A stretch of 28,092 nucleotides of DNA from CAIKMD01 sp035605975 (lineage in GTDB: Bacteria; Pseudomonadota; Alphaproteobacteria; ATCC43930; CGMCC-115725), in contig DATNGG010000160.1 of assembly GCA_035605975.1 (NCBI GenBank), positions 1-28,092 of the forward strand, given 5' to 3'. The position numbers were made by a program, and so were the translations under genes. Every line of letters starts with the position of its first letter. The stretch's first letter is position 1. The notes under the pieces are model-generated. The model did not search any database and was not told the origin of the DNA. It saw only the letters and a list, made by a program, of their open reading frames with translations. Positions 1 to 9,000 of the stretch are shown here, piece after piece.

Positions 1-603
1 TCCGTGCCGAAATTCATGGATGCGCTCGGCCTCGACCGCGTCGGGCTCGTCGCGCATTCACGCTCGGGCTCGATCGCCGTCCAGCTCGCGCTTAAGGAAC
101 CCATCCGCTACACGCATCTGGTGGTGCTGGGCACCGGAACCCTGCTGCCGCCCCTGCCCGCGGATGTCGAGGGCCGCTACGCCCAAGTGGCGCAGCGCGT
201 CGATCGCCAAATGGCCGTGACCGAGCCGACGCCCGAAGATACGAAAAAGCTGATGCAGGCCGATCTCTATCACACCGAGCTGGTGACCCCCGATGAGCTC
301 GCGCTGCGTCACAGCCGCAGCATTGGCAAGGCTTTTCAGACCTTCACCGCGCGTGCCAATGCGCCGGAGGGCGGCGGTGGCGGCGGCACCCCGATCTGGC
401 AGCGCATGCTCGACCTCAAGATCCCGCTAATGCTGATCTATGGCCGCAACGACCGCGCCCATGCCGGCGACCGCGCCGAGCTCTTCAAGAAGATGCACCC
501 GGAGCTCGATCTGCACATCGTCGAGAATTGCAAGCACATGGTGCCTTGGGACGCGGCCGACGAGGTGATGCGGCTGGCGGTGCCGTTCCTGCGAAAGCGC
601 TGA
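1..603 (+). CDS. alpha/beta hydrolase, 5'-truncated by the window edge
   Basis: The reading frame is open from the first base and ends at TGA 601-603, so about 200 C-terminal residues are visible and the N-terminal part (core strands and oxyanion loop) lies outside. Counting from the first visible residue, the nucleophile elbow is AHSRSGS with predicted nucleophile Ser20. The acid is Asp151 in IYGRNDR and the catalytic His is His179 in CKHMVPWD, giving a complete Ser-Asp-His triad in the usual order. A run of six glycines near residue 124-129 sits in the cap-to-core region. The fold resembles the C-C bond hydrolase / esterase branch, but the substrate cannot be told from sequence. It converges on the GNAT gene with a 39-bp gap. 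Confidence 0.85.
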   Translation, partial: SVPKFMDALGLDRVGLVAHSRSGSIAVQLALKEPIRYTHLVVLGTGTLLPPLPADVEGRYAQVAQRVDRQMAVTEPTPEDTKKLMQADLYHTELVTPDELALRHSRSIGKAFQTFTARANAPEGGGGGGTPIWQRMLDLKIPLMLIYGRNDRAHAGDRAELFKKMHPELDLHIVENCKHMVPWDAADEVMRLAVPFLRKR

Positions 604-642
604 GCGAGACCGGGCGAGTTGCCGCCCGACGCCTCGCCAGAT

Positions 643-1500
643 CTAATACACGACCGAGGGGATATAGATACATTTGGGCGGGTCGTATGGGCCTTTCGAC
701 ATCAAGGTCAGCGGGCGACCCGCCCTCATGCCATTGGCAAGCGCCCACCGGAACAGACCTGCCGATCGCGTCTGCAAAAGGAACGCGACATCCTTTCCGG
801 CCTGTTGCGCGGCGCCGCCGAGAAGCGCGGCCAGCGACTGTTCGTCTTCGGCTGCGCCGTGACTGCCGATCCATAGGAACGGCGACGCGACGAACGCCGC
901 AACCGCCCCATTTTTCACGGCGACCCACGGGATGCCGGCTTTGAGAGCGGTGCGAAGCTCATTGGTCCGCGGAAAGCCGATAGCCTCCTTTTGCAAGCGC
1001 TCGCATCCCTCGAGGTCGCCTTCGATCATCGGACGGACTTCGTAGTCCGAAAGCTGGGCCGACGGCCTGCCGCTCACCAGAACGTAGAGGTCCTGCACAT
1101 CGAAGCCGAGCGACGCGTAGAGCGACATGGATCGCATGTTGAACGTCTCTTGGAGAAGACGTGCGGGAAGCCCGGCCGTGCGCTGAAGTACCGCCTCCAT
1201 CAATTTTCGGCCGATACCGCCAGCTTGCACCGCCGGATCAACCGCGATCGGCCCGACGCCTCGCACCGGATCGGATTCGCTGAGGAAGTTGACGCCGACG
1301 ATCCGTCCCTCGTCCTCGGCAACGACGCCAAATACGCTCGGATCACCGATAAGATTCGTCACCCGGCGGGTGATGACGTCCATCGAGGTAAAGATCGGCG
1401 CGAAACCTTGCTGCCGATGGAGGCCGCCGAATGCCTCGAAGCAGATGCGCGCGCAGCTGGGGGCATCGGACGGCTGCGCCGGTCTGATCTCTAAGCTCAT
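643..1500 (-). CDS. GNAT family N-acetyltransferase (two-domain)
   Basis: The 285-aa protein begins MSLEIRPAQPSDAPSC, a typical GNAT beta1/alpha1 start. The acetyl-CoA loop QAGGIGR lies at residues 92-98, preceded by VGPIAVDP (strand beta4). The second half begins near residue 150 (YEVRPMIEGDLEGCERL) and resembles a second, degenerate GNAT half, as in YitH-type proteins. The ATG at 1498-1500 was chosen because a purine-rich GGGGGAGCGG precedes it and because the N-terminal extension available from 1701 has no GNAT character. The substrate is unknown. It is co-directional with the MetE-like gene upstream (124-bp gap), so it could be the distal gene of that transcript. Confidence 0.85.
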   Translation of the reverse strand: MSLEIRPAQPSDAPSCARICFEAFGGLHRQQGFAPIFTSMDVITRRVTNLIGDPSVFGVVAEDEGRIVGVNFLSESDPVRGVGPIAVDPAVQAGGIGRKLMEAVLQRTAGLPARLLQETFNMRSMSLYASLGFDVQDLYVLVSGRPSAQLSDYEVRPMIEGDLEGCERLQKEAIGFPRTNELRTALKAGIPWVAVKNGAVAAFVASPFLWIGSHGAAEDEQSLAALLGGAAQQAGKDVAFLLQTRSAGLFRWALANGMRAGRPLTLMSKGPYDPPKCIYIPSVVY

Positions 1501-1624
1501 GGACCACCGCTCCCCCGCAGCATGCGTGCAATGATCGAAAAAGCTCGCGCCGTGCGCGGCATCTTTAGTCTGGGCACAACCAACATCCTCGGCAACCGCG
1601 CGACGTTGCGCTGTGCCCCGAGCG

Positions 1625-2848
1625 CTATTTCCACAGCTCTCGCGAGGCGAGGCGCGCGCCTTCGGCGAGCGCTTGAAGCTTTGCCCAGGCGAGTTGCGCA
1701 TGAATGCGGCCGCCGAAGCCGCAATCCGTCCCGGCGATCACGTTCTCGCGCCCGACCACCCGTGCGTAGCGCAACAGCCGGTCCGCCACGACCTGGGGGT
1801 GCTCGATAAGATTGGTCGCGTGGCTGACGACGCCCGGGATCAGCAGTTTTCCCTCGGGCAGCTTGGTCTCCTCCCAGACGCGCCATTCATGCTCGTGCCG
1901 CACATTGCCAGCTTCGACCGAATAGGCGCCGGCATTCACCGCCAGCACGAGATCGACGATGTCCGTCAGCGGAATGTCGGTCGAGTGCGGCCCGTGCCAG
2001 CTTCCCCAGCAAATGTGATAGCGGATGCGATCCGCCGGTAGGCCGCGCAGCGCGTGGTTGAGCGCCTCGATGCGAACGCGCTCGAATTTCTTGAATTCGG
2101 CGAGCGGGGGCTCGGGGCTGATCATATCCCAATTGTCGGGCAGGCTCGGATCGTCGATCTGTAGCACGAGACCGGCATCGACGATCGCTTTGTACTCGTC
2201 GCGCATCGCTTCCGCCGAGGCGAAGACGAATTCCTCTTCGGATTTATAAAAGAGATTTTCGCCGCGCGCGAAGCTCCCGGGCCCGACCGCGGTGATGAAG
2301 CCTTCTTCGACCCCCGCCGCCGCCATCGCCTGCTTGAGGTTGGCAATATCGGCCTGAACGGTGGCGTGGCCGGCGTAACGGATGGCCGAGGTGCAAACCG
2401 GCCGACGCGTCGGCCGGCGCGCGGCGCTGCCGAGCAAGGTGCCACTCGATTCCGGGTCCTGATAGAACTCGCTGAATTTCTGCCAGTCGCGGCGCCTGCC
2501 GATGCTGGTCAGGGCGACATCGGCGACGCTCGATTTCTTGTGCGCGGATTCCGGCACGGATTCCGCCGGAACGAAGCCCTCCAGCCGGGCAAAGGCATAG
2601 TTCCACCAGACGCCGTAATCGTAGTTCCCGGCCATCGGCTTGCCGAACTCGCCATCGTTCGGAATGTCGACGCCGAGCTCCTTTTGCATCTTGACGACGG
2701 CCCCGACCGAACGCGAAAGACACTCCGCATAAGCGGTCGGCTCGACCGTTTCGCCCTCTCCGCGCGCGCGGTTGACGGCGATGAGATCCTGCGGCCGAGG
2801 CAGGCTGCCGGCATGTGTCGTGATGATGCGATCCGTGCTGCGCTTCAT
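1625..2848 (-). CDS. Cobalamin-independent methionine synthase-like protein (MetE C-terminal domain family), copy 1
   Basis: This 407-aa single-domain TIM-barrel protein belongs to the MetE C-terminal family. The N-terminus RIITTHAGSLPRP is the family signature. The zinc/thiol-binding ligands expected from MetE are all present: His278 and Cys280 in YHICWGSWHGPH, Glu312 in YSVEAGN, and Cys376 in GTDCGFGGR. It lacks the N-terminal folate-binding half of full-length MetE, so it need not make methionine. The family also includes other thiol alkyltransferases such as epoxyalkane:CoM transferase. The start at 2848 has a strong Shine-Dalgarno (GGGAGGA). It is divergent from, and clearly paralogous to, the gene at 2962. 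Its substrate is unknown. Confidence 0.9.
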   Translation of the reverse strand: MKRSTDRIITTHAGSLPRPQDLIAVNRARGEGETVEPTAYAECLSRSVGAVVKMQKELGVDIPNDGEFGKPMAGNYDYGVWWNYAFARLEGFVPAESVPESAHKKSSVADVALTSIGRRRDWQKFSEFYQDPESSGTLLGSAARRPTRRPVCTSAIRYAGHATVQADIANLKQAMAAAGVEEGFITAVGPGSFARGENLFYKSEEEFVFASAEAMRDEYKAIVDAGLVLQIDDPSLPDNWDMISPEPPLAEFKKFERVRIEALNHALRGLPADRIRYHICWGSWHGPHSTDIPLTDIVDLVLAVNAGAYSVEAGNVRHEHEWRVWEETKLPEGKLLIPGVVSHATNLIEHPQVVADRLLRYARVVGRENVIAGTDCGFGGRIHAQLAWAKLQALAEGARLASRELWK

Positions 2849-2961
2849 GACGATCCTCCCTTGGCGATGCGAACATCCCTTGGCGGGGCTGCTTGGATTG
2901 CATGATATTATGGTCTTCGGTTTTGGGGAACCTCAGATGTTTCTCGAATGGGAGGAGTGTC
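2849..2961. promoter_or_regulatory. Shared divergent control region of the two MetE-like paralogues
   Basis: This 113-bp gap separates two divergent genes, so both promoters must lie here or inside the genes. An extended -10-like TGATATTAT is at 2903-2911 on the plus strand; read on the other strand the same block gives ATAATATCA, so it could serve both directions. No convincing -35 was found at proper spacing. A small inverted repeat GGTT-N6-AACC lies at about 2920-2933. The region is too short for a typical SAM riboswitch and none was recognised. The Shine-Dalgarno of the plus gene is GGAGGAG at 2951-2957. Confidence 0.45.
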
Positions 2962-4173
2962 ATGAAGACCAGCGCCCACCGCATCCTCACGACCCATGTG
3001 GGCAGCCTGCCCCGCCCCGACGATCTCATGGCGCTTTATCGCGAGAACGCAGCCGATGCGGATCTGTTGCCGCGGCTCAGATCGGCCGTCGGCGAGATCG
3101 TCGCGCGCCAAAGCGAGCTCGGCATCGATATCGTCAATGACGGCGAGTATGGCAAGGCGATGCGCGCGGCGGTCGATTACGGCGCGTGGTGGTCCTACGT
3201 CTATGACCGGCTCAGCGGCTTCGAGCTGAGCGAGGAGCAGGCGCGGCAAGGCCGTGCCGCCTGGACCCATGGCAGCAAGGAGCGCAAGGAATTCGCCGCC
3301 TTCTATGCCGAGGAGGCGAGCGCCGGCCAGCAGAGCGCCCAGGCCGCAGGCTCCGCCGCGCCAAGCGGCACCAGCACCGCGCGGCTCTACGGCCTCACCT
3401 GCACCGGTCCGGTCAAATATTCGGGCCACGCCGCAATCCAGCGCGACATCGCCAACCTCAAAGCCGCGACCGCCGGCGCGAACATCGAAGACGCGTTCAT
3501 GACCGCGGTCTCGCCCGCGACGCTGCAAATCCTGCCGAATGCCTATTACAAGTCTCGCGAGGACTATAGCTGGGCCTTGGCCGAAGCGATCGGCGAGGAA
3601 TACCGCGCCATCGTCGAGGCCGGATTCATCCTGCAGATCGACGATCCGGCCCTGGTCGATATCTATGACTGGTGGTTTTCGATGAACGACGATGTGGCCG
3701 GCTATCGGAAATGGGCCGCATACCAAGTCGAGGCCGTGAACCACGCGCTCGCGGGCATTCCCGAAGATCGCGTGCGCTTCCATATTTGTTGGGGAAGCTG
3801 GCACGGGCCGCATAAGGGCGACGTGCCGCTCAAGCACGTCGTCGATCTGCTGGTGAAGGTCAAGGCGCAAGCCTATTCGGTCGAGGCCGGCAATGTGCGG
3901 CACGAGCATGAATGGAAGGTCTGGCGCGAGACGAAATTGCCGGCAGGAAAGCTGCTGATCCCCGGCGTCGTCAGCCATGCGACCAATGTGCTCGAGCATC
4001 CCGAACTCGTTGCCGACCGCATCCTCAACTACGCGCAAGCCGTCGGCCGCGAGAACGTCATCGCCGGAACCGATTGCGGGCTTGGCGGCCGCATCCACCC
4101 GCAGCTGGCATGGGCGAAGCTTCAGGCATTGCGCGAAGGCGCCGAGCTTGCCTCGCGCCAGCTTTGGCCGTAG
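2962..4173 (+). CDS. Cobalamin-independent methionine synthase-like protein (MetE C-terminal domain family), copy 2
   Basis: This 403-aa paralogue of the divergent gene has the same signature (RILTTHVGSLPRP at residues 7-19). All zinc ligands are kept: His274 and Cys276 in FHICWGSWHGPH, Glu308 and Cys371 in GTDCGLGGR. The last third is nearly identical in pattern to copy 1 (SVEAGNVRHEHEW, KLLIPGVVSHATN). It differs by a Gly/Ala/Ser/Gln-rich linker at about residues 118-139. The ATG at 2962 is chosen for its GGAGGAG site five bases upstream; the longer frame from 2893 has no family-like sequence. It probably acts on a small thiol or methyl donor in the cytoplasm, but the reaction is not known. 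Confidence 0.9.
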   Translation: MKTSAHRILTTHVGSLPRPDDLMALYRENAADADLLPRLRSAVGEIVARQSELGIDIVNDGEYGKAMRAAVDYGAWWSYVYDRLSGFELSEEQARQGRAAWTHGSKERKEFAAFYAEEASAGQQSAQAAGSAAPSGTSTARLYGLTCTGPVKYSGHAAIQRDIANLKAATAGANIEDAFMTAVSPATLQILPNAYYKSREDYSWALAEAIGEEYRAIVEAGFILQIDDPALVDIYDWWFSMNDDVAGYRKWAAYQVEAVNHALAGIPEDRVRFHICWGSWHGPHKGDVPLKHVVDLLVKVKAQAYSVEAGNVRHEHEWKVWRETKLPAGKLLIPGVVSHATNVLEHPELVADRILNYAQAVGRENVIAGTDCGLGGRIHPQLAWAKLQALREGAELASRQLWP

Positions 4174-4258
4174 CCAGCCCGGCAAGGCAAAAACCGGAAC
4201 CTCGGCGGGTCCTCGACGTTGCCCTTGCGTCGTCCCATGGCGTCCCGGGAAGTGAAGG

Positions 4259-5215
4259 GTGAGCGGCGGCCGCGAGACTGAATCATCGGGCATCGTCGTC
4301 TGGGTCGCGCTCGGCGCCAATCTCGCCATCGCGGCGGCGAAGTTCGCCGCCGCCTTCGCGACCGGCAGCGCGTCGACCCTGAGCGAGGCGATTCACTCGG
4401 TCGTCGATTCCGGCAATGAAGGCTTGATGCTGCTCGGCATGAAGCGCGCCCGTAAGCCGCCCGACCGCTACCATCCCTTCGGCTATGCGCGCGAGCTCTA
4501 TTTCTGGCCATTCGTCGTCGCGCTCGTGATCTTTGTCGGCGGGGCGGTCGTCTCCATCGGCGAAGGGATCGCGAGAATCCTCCACCCTGAGCCGGTCGGC
4601 TCGCTATGGATCAACAACCTCGTCCTCTGCGCCGCTCTCGTCTTTGAATCGATGAGCTGGAGGATTGCGTGGCGGCATTTCAACGGGGCGAGGCGCGACG
4701 CGCCGCTGCTCCGACACCTTCACGCCAGCAAAGATCCGACCGTGTTCGTGGTCCTCTTCGAGGACAGCGCCGCGATCCTCGGCGTCGTCATCGCCCTCGC
4801 CGCGGTCAATGCCGACAAGCTGCTCGGCCTTCCGATACTCGATGGCGTCGGATCGGTGCTCATCGGCGTCTTGCTCGCGCTGACCGCGAGCTGGTTGGTC
4901 TATGAAACCAAAAGCCTCCTGATCGGCGAAGCCGCGCGAAGCGATATCGTCGACGAAACGCGGCGGGCGATCGAAGCGCTTCCCGAAGCCATGCGCGCAA
5001 ACGAAATCCTGACGGTACATCTCGGCCCGGACGACGTGCTCGTGGTCGCGAGCATCGATATGCGCGACGACATCAGCGCGGGGCAGGTCGAGAAAATATT
5101 GGCAAGGCTCGAAAGCTCGATCAAGCAGCAATTCCCGGAAATCGCACGGGTCTTTACCGAAGTGCGGTCATCCCCCGTGGACGCCTGCACGCCGAGCGAG
5201 GCTGGCGCCTGCTAA
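4259..5215 (+). CDS. Cation diffusion facilitator (CDF) family transporter
   Basis: This 318-aa membrane protein exports divalent cations by proton antiport, judging by family. About six hydrophobic segments are seen between residues 12 and 222, then a soluble C-terminal domain with a ferredoxin-like pattern (residues ~230-305). In TM2, ASTLSEAIHSVVDSGNEG places His46 and Asp50 at the metal site. In TM5, LFEDSAAILG places Glu168/Asp169 there instead of the usual HxxxD of bacterial Zn exporters. HPFGYARELYFW and FEDSAA recall the ZnT9 (SLC30A9)-like branch, so the metal is uncertain. The start is GTG with GGGAAGTGAAGG upstream. It converges on the b561 gene across a palindromic repeat doublet. 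Confidence 0.9.
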   Translation: MSGGRETESSGIVVWVALGANLAIAAAKFAAAFATGSASTLSEAIHSVVDSGNEGLMLLGMKRARKPPDRYHPFGYARELYFWPFVVALVIFVGGAVVSIGEGIARILHPEPVGSLWINNLVLCAALVFESMSWRIAWRHFNGARRDAPLLRHLHASKDPTVFVVLFEDSAAILGVVIALAAVNADKLLGLPILDGVGSVLIGVLLALTASWLVYETKSLLIGEAARSDIVDETRRAIEALPEAMRANEILTVHLGPDDVLVVASIDMRDDISAGQVEKILARLESSIKQQFPEIARVFTEVRSSPVDACTPSEAGAC

Positions 5216-5222
5216 AAGTGCC

Positions 5223-5263
5223 CTTCGCACGACGCCGGCGCTTGTCTGCGCTGCTGTGCTACG
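5223..5263. repeat. REP-like palindromic repeat, copy 1
   Basis: This ~41-bp unit shares its first 24 bases exactly with copy 2 and ends in the same CTGTGCTACG. The palindrome is degenerate here: GCCGGCG at 5234-5240 faces GCGCTGC rather than CGCCGGC. It starts eight bases after the CDF stop codon. Confidence 0.7.
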
Positions 5264-5271
5264 CCTTCTGG

Positions 5272-5311
5272 CTTCGCACGACGCCGGCGCTTGTCCGCCG
5301 GCTGTGCTACG
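5272..5311. repeat. REP-like palindromic repeat, copy 2
   Basis: This is the second copy, 49 bp downstream of the first in direct orientation. It holds a perfect hairpin, GCCGGCG (5283-5289), loop CTTGTC, CGCCGGC (5296-5302). An outer GCAC/GTGC pair (5276-5279 and 5304-5307) extends the stem across small bulges. The TAG stop of the cytochrome b561 gene (5307-5309, minus strand) lies inside the unit. It may act as a bidirectional terminator or 3'-end stabiliser for the two convergent genes; the function is inferred. Confidence 0.7.
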
Positions 5312-5867
5312 TTCTGCCGCCCGGCAGCATGCGCTGCAGCACCCGATCGCGCAGGATCAGCCGGTGATAGAGCGCTGCCAGGACGTGTAGCCCGATCAGC
5401 GCGAGCAGGCACCAGCTGAGGAAGATGTGGATATCGCCGAATCCAAGCCCCAAGCGCGATCCCACGGGCATGATCGGCGGCAACGGGATCAAGCCGAGGA
5501 AGAGCACCGGAAAGCCGCGCGCCGACGCGTTGGCCCAGCCTAGCAGCAGCATGACGACGAGGCCGATATAAAGCAGCCAATGCGTCGCATGAGCGAGCCA
5601 GCCCTGCCATTTCGGCATGCTCGCGATGTCGAGCGGCACGGGCCGCATGGCGCGCCAAACGAGCCGGATCGCAACGACGATGATGATCGTCGCGCCGACG
5701 GCGAGATGCCAGGCGATCAATCCCTCAGGCTTGGTGTCGCGATGCACATCGGGCATGGTCCAGCCGAATGCGTATTGCGCGACCAGCAAAGCGAAAATGG
5801 TCCAATGAAGGAGCTTAGCGAAGGGACCATAACCGGTCCTCGTCTCGATTTGCGACATGCGTGCCAT
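5307..5867 (-). CDS. Cytochrome b561 (di-heme b-type membrane cytochrome)
   Basis: This ~186-aa inner-membrane protein has four transmembrane helices. Candidate heme-ligand histidines are in KLLHWTIF (TM1), AWHLAVG (TM2), ATHWLLYIG (TM3) and FGDIHIFLSW / GLHVLAALYH (TM4). By family it carries two b hemes and moves electrons between quinones and periplasmic or cytoplasmic partners. The ATG at 5867 (MARMSQIETRTGYGPF) was chosen because family members start shortly before the YGPFAKLLHW block. The frame is open to a GTG at 5957 and another ATG lies at 5858; none has a clear Shine-Dalgarno. The 3' end runs into a palindromic repeat. Confidence 0.88.
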   Translation of the reverse strand: MARMSQIETRTGYGPFAKLLHWTIFALLVAQYAFGWTMPDVHRDTKPEGLIAWHLAVGATIIIVVAIRLVWRAMRPVPLDIASMPKWQGWLAHATHWLLYIGLVVMLLLGWANASARGFPVLFLGLIPLPPIMPVGSRLGLGFGDIHIFLSWCLLALIGLHVLAALYHRLILRDRVLQRMLPGGRT

Positions 5868-5977
5868 CTTGGTTGTTGTGAGGAGCCCGATCAGAAATCC
5901 TGGGTGACCATCGGCTTCCGCCCGCGCGCGCGGCTCGCGGGGATAAGGCTCGGGCACGATGCCCGCAGCCGGGCTGA

Positions 5978-6006
5978 GTTATAATCGAGCCTTGCCACGA
6001 GCGCAA
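5978..6006 (-). promoter_or_regulatory. Sigma-70-like promoter of cytochrome b561
   Basis: On the minus strand TTGCGC, 17 bases, then TATAAC (a 5/6 match to the -10) are found. Transcription would begin near 5971, giving about 100 nt of leader to the ATG at 5867. A short hairpin CGGGCA-CGA-TGCCCG (5951-5965) would be at the start of this leader. Confidence 0.5.
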
Positions 6007-6007
6007 A

Positions 6008-6027
6008 GCCGGAAGAGCGATTCCGGC
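6008..6027 (-). terminator. Hairpin terminator-like element after the 1109-aa gene
   Basis: A perfect 7-bp stem, GCCGGAA with loop TCGCTC and TTCCGGC, is followed on the minus strand by TTT. It is 70 bp downstream of the stop codon of the long secreted protein and next to the b561 promoter, so it would separate the two units. The T-run is short. Confidence 0.5.
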
Positions 6028-6097
6028 GATGTCATCATCGAACATCGTTAACGGTCAATCGGCCGCGCCGCAGCGTCAGCCGAGACTGCGCGGCACG

Positions 6098-9000
6098 TCA
6101 GTTGATTGCGCTGAGCTTGTCGCTGGCGAGGCGCTGCTTGTAGGCGGCCATGAAGTTCTGCAGGGTTCCGATCTGCGCGACGCGCGACGCGATCTCGCTC
6201 GGCGTGCCGCCGGCAGCGGCCGCGGCGTTGTTGTCATCGGCGATGATGCTGAAGGCATCAGCCGATGTCGTCCCGACCATCGCCGGACCGAAGGTCTCGC
6301 GCAGTTTCGCGAGTCCCTTCTGATCGCCTTCGAGCGTCAGCGCTGCCGCCCAGCTCAGCACCAGCCTTGCGGTCTCCGCATCGAGCGGCCCTTTGGCCGG
6401 CGGTTCGCCCGCAAGCAGCGAGAAGACCTTGGTCGCGTTCTTCCAGTCGCGCTGATGCCAATAGATGTCGGCGCGCAGCCGGTAGGCGTCGCGGCTGTTG
6501 TCGCTCGCCAGCATGGCAAGCGCATCGGCCGCGCGGCCGAGATCGAGCAGCGCCCGGGCGCGCAATTCCTGCCTCTGCCGCCCGAGATCGGGGGTGAGCC
6601 CCGCGCCGACATCGATATCGAGCGCGGCGATCGCCTCCTCGGGCTGGTGGTTCATCAGCCGCAGCAGCGCGAGCTGCGTCGCGGCGCGCGCCTTGTCGAG
6701 ACCTTGAAGATGGGTTTTGACCTGCTCGCCCAAGAGATCGGCGGCGCGATCCAGAAGATCGACCGAGACCAGCCGGTCCACCAGCTTCTTGACGATCGCA
6801 TCGTGCTGCGCACCCGCCGGCACGAGGTCGTGGAACTGATCGTAAAGCGCCAGCGCCTTGACCGGCGGCATGTCGTCCGACGCCTTGCCGGTGAAGAGAT
6901 CGATGAACGCATCGGCTGCCTCTTTGGTGACGTCCTTGGCGGCCGGGTAATCGGGAAAATAGGCGGCGGCAAGATGGAGCGCGTCGAGCCCGCCCTCGGT
7001 GTCGCTCTGCTCGAGCTTCAACTCGCCCAAGCGGCGCAGCAGGGTGAATTCGAACGCATCGCCCCGCCAGGCAAAGCGCAGCGCGTCGAGAGCCTTGATC
7101 GTCTCGGGCCGGCTCGCCCGCTGTGCCGCGTAGAGCGCCACAGCCTTGGCATAGAGCGCACGCGCCCGCGCCTTGCGGTCGCTCATCGCCGCGACCTTGG
7201 TCCAAAGATCGAGCGCCGGCTGAAGCTGTCCGAGCTGGTGGTCGACGCGGCCGCGCAGGAAAAGAGCCATCGCCTGATCGCGCTCGTCCGTGCCGTCCTT
7301 CAGCACGAGATCGAGCAAAGGCCCGGCGCTCGATGCGCGGTCGGTCTCGATCATCGCCTCCGCCGCCCCCAGCGCGAGGCGATCACGCAGGCGGCCAGGA
7401 TAGAAGACGAGATATCCGGCGCCCTCGAGGAACTCGCGCGCGGCTGTCGGCCAATCGGCCTTCCGCGCGGCCGTTGCCCCGCGCCACAGGCCGAGCTCGG
7501 GCTCCTTGTCGAAATCGGGCGAGCCGAGCTCCTTGGCGGCGCAATCCTCGTCTTCGGCGAGCACGCAAGCCGCGCCCTTCAAGGCACGAAAGCTCGGCTG
7601 CGCCGCGCTCTTCGGATCGTCCCGCGCGATCTGCGCGAGGACGCTCAAGGCTTCGGGCCCGAACAAATGCGCGAAATAGAAATGCGCAAGATCGAGGCGC
7701 GGGCGCGTCTTTGCCCCCGACGCCGCCGCGGCAATCGCCCGATCGAGCGCGCTGCGGCGATCCACATAGGCGACGCCCCGCGGTCCTCGCCATGCGACGA
7801 AGTCGAACAAGCGCGGGCGGCGCGGCCCGGAGCGCGCAAGCAGCCGGTCGTTCTGGGTCGAGAGGACGAGACCGCGGGGGCGCGTGATGTCGACCGCATC
7901 GGACTTGGTCTCGACGATGAGATCGTCGGAATTCGCGCGGATGACGATGCCTTGCACGCTCGGGAGCAGGCGGAAATCGACAAAATCGCGCGTCGCATCG
8001 ATGCCGCGGCCGACATCGCCGACCGGAACGATGGTCAGGCGATCGCCAAGGATCGGGTCGCGCAGATGGAGCGGCAGCCCGGCGCCATGGACATGGAGCT
8101 CGACAGAGGGCTTCGGCGGGCTTGGCCGCGGATCGACCACGATCGGCGAGTCCGGCGCTTGAGCCTGCGCTTTGAGATCGACGATCCAGGAATTGCCGGC
8201 GCGCCGCACGCTGGGATTGACCCCGTCGGCCGTGACCAGGCGCAGAGCGGTCGCACCATCGGCTTTGATCTGGTCGATCGCCTGAACCAAGGACGGCTTG
8301 GCGCCGAGCACCGCTTTGAGGTCGAGCGTCGCCTTGCTCGCGAAGACGATCCACACGGCGCCGCCGCGGCGATAGATCGCCGCCTCGGTCGGCGCCGGCC
8401 AATCGAAACGCAGGCTGGCGCTGCGCTCGGAAGGGCTGACAAGGCTGGGCGTGAGGATGAGTGGCGCGCCGGCGCTCGCAGCCGCGCTCGCCGACGGAGT
8501 GGAGACAGCAGGCGCGGCGGCGGCCGAAGGCGGAGCGACCGTCGCCGCGGCTTTGGGCGGCTCGGCCATGGGGGGCCGGGTTTCGCCCGTGGCTGGCGGC
8601 GGCGCGACCTCTCGCGGCGCCGGCTTTCGCTCGGCCGCCTTTTCGTCCTTGGCGGCGGGCCTCGCCGGAGCGGCTTTCGAGAGCGCAACGAGATCGATCG
8701 CCGCGACCTTGGCATTGAGGGAAAGGGGTTTGAGTTCGACCGGACGCTTCAATTGGGCGACGATCGCCATGCCGTCCGGCGATTGTTCAACCTTGGCGAT
8801 ATAGTCATCGAGCTCGCGCAAGAGTGGCGCGAGCGGCGCCTTGAAGGGACGAGAAAAATGGATGGTCAGCCGATCGCCATCGAGCTTGGCCTCGAAGACG
8901 ACGGGCGATGGCCACTCGACCGCGATGCGCGCAAAGCCTTCGCGATGCTCGGCGCCCCTCACCCGCACCGCCTCCGGGGCTGCCTCCGGCTCCGCCGCTT

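Noticed and set aside
360..392. GGC-rich tract coding six glycines as a possible frameshift or hypervariable site
   Set aside because: The frame stays open to a normal C-terminus with the catalytic Asp and His in place, and the codons are not a pure homopolymer.
604..642. GGCGAG / CTCGCC inverted repeat as terminator between hydrolase and GNAT genes
   Set aside because: It has a 6-bp stem with a loop of about 14 and no T-run; too weak to call.
2849..2961. SAM or SAH riboswitch upstream of the MetE-like genes
   Set aside because: The divergent gap is only 113 bp and lacks the paired elements and conserved cores of these riboswitches as far as can be seen by eye.
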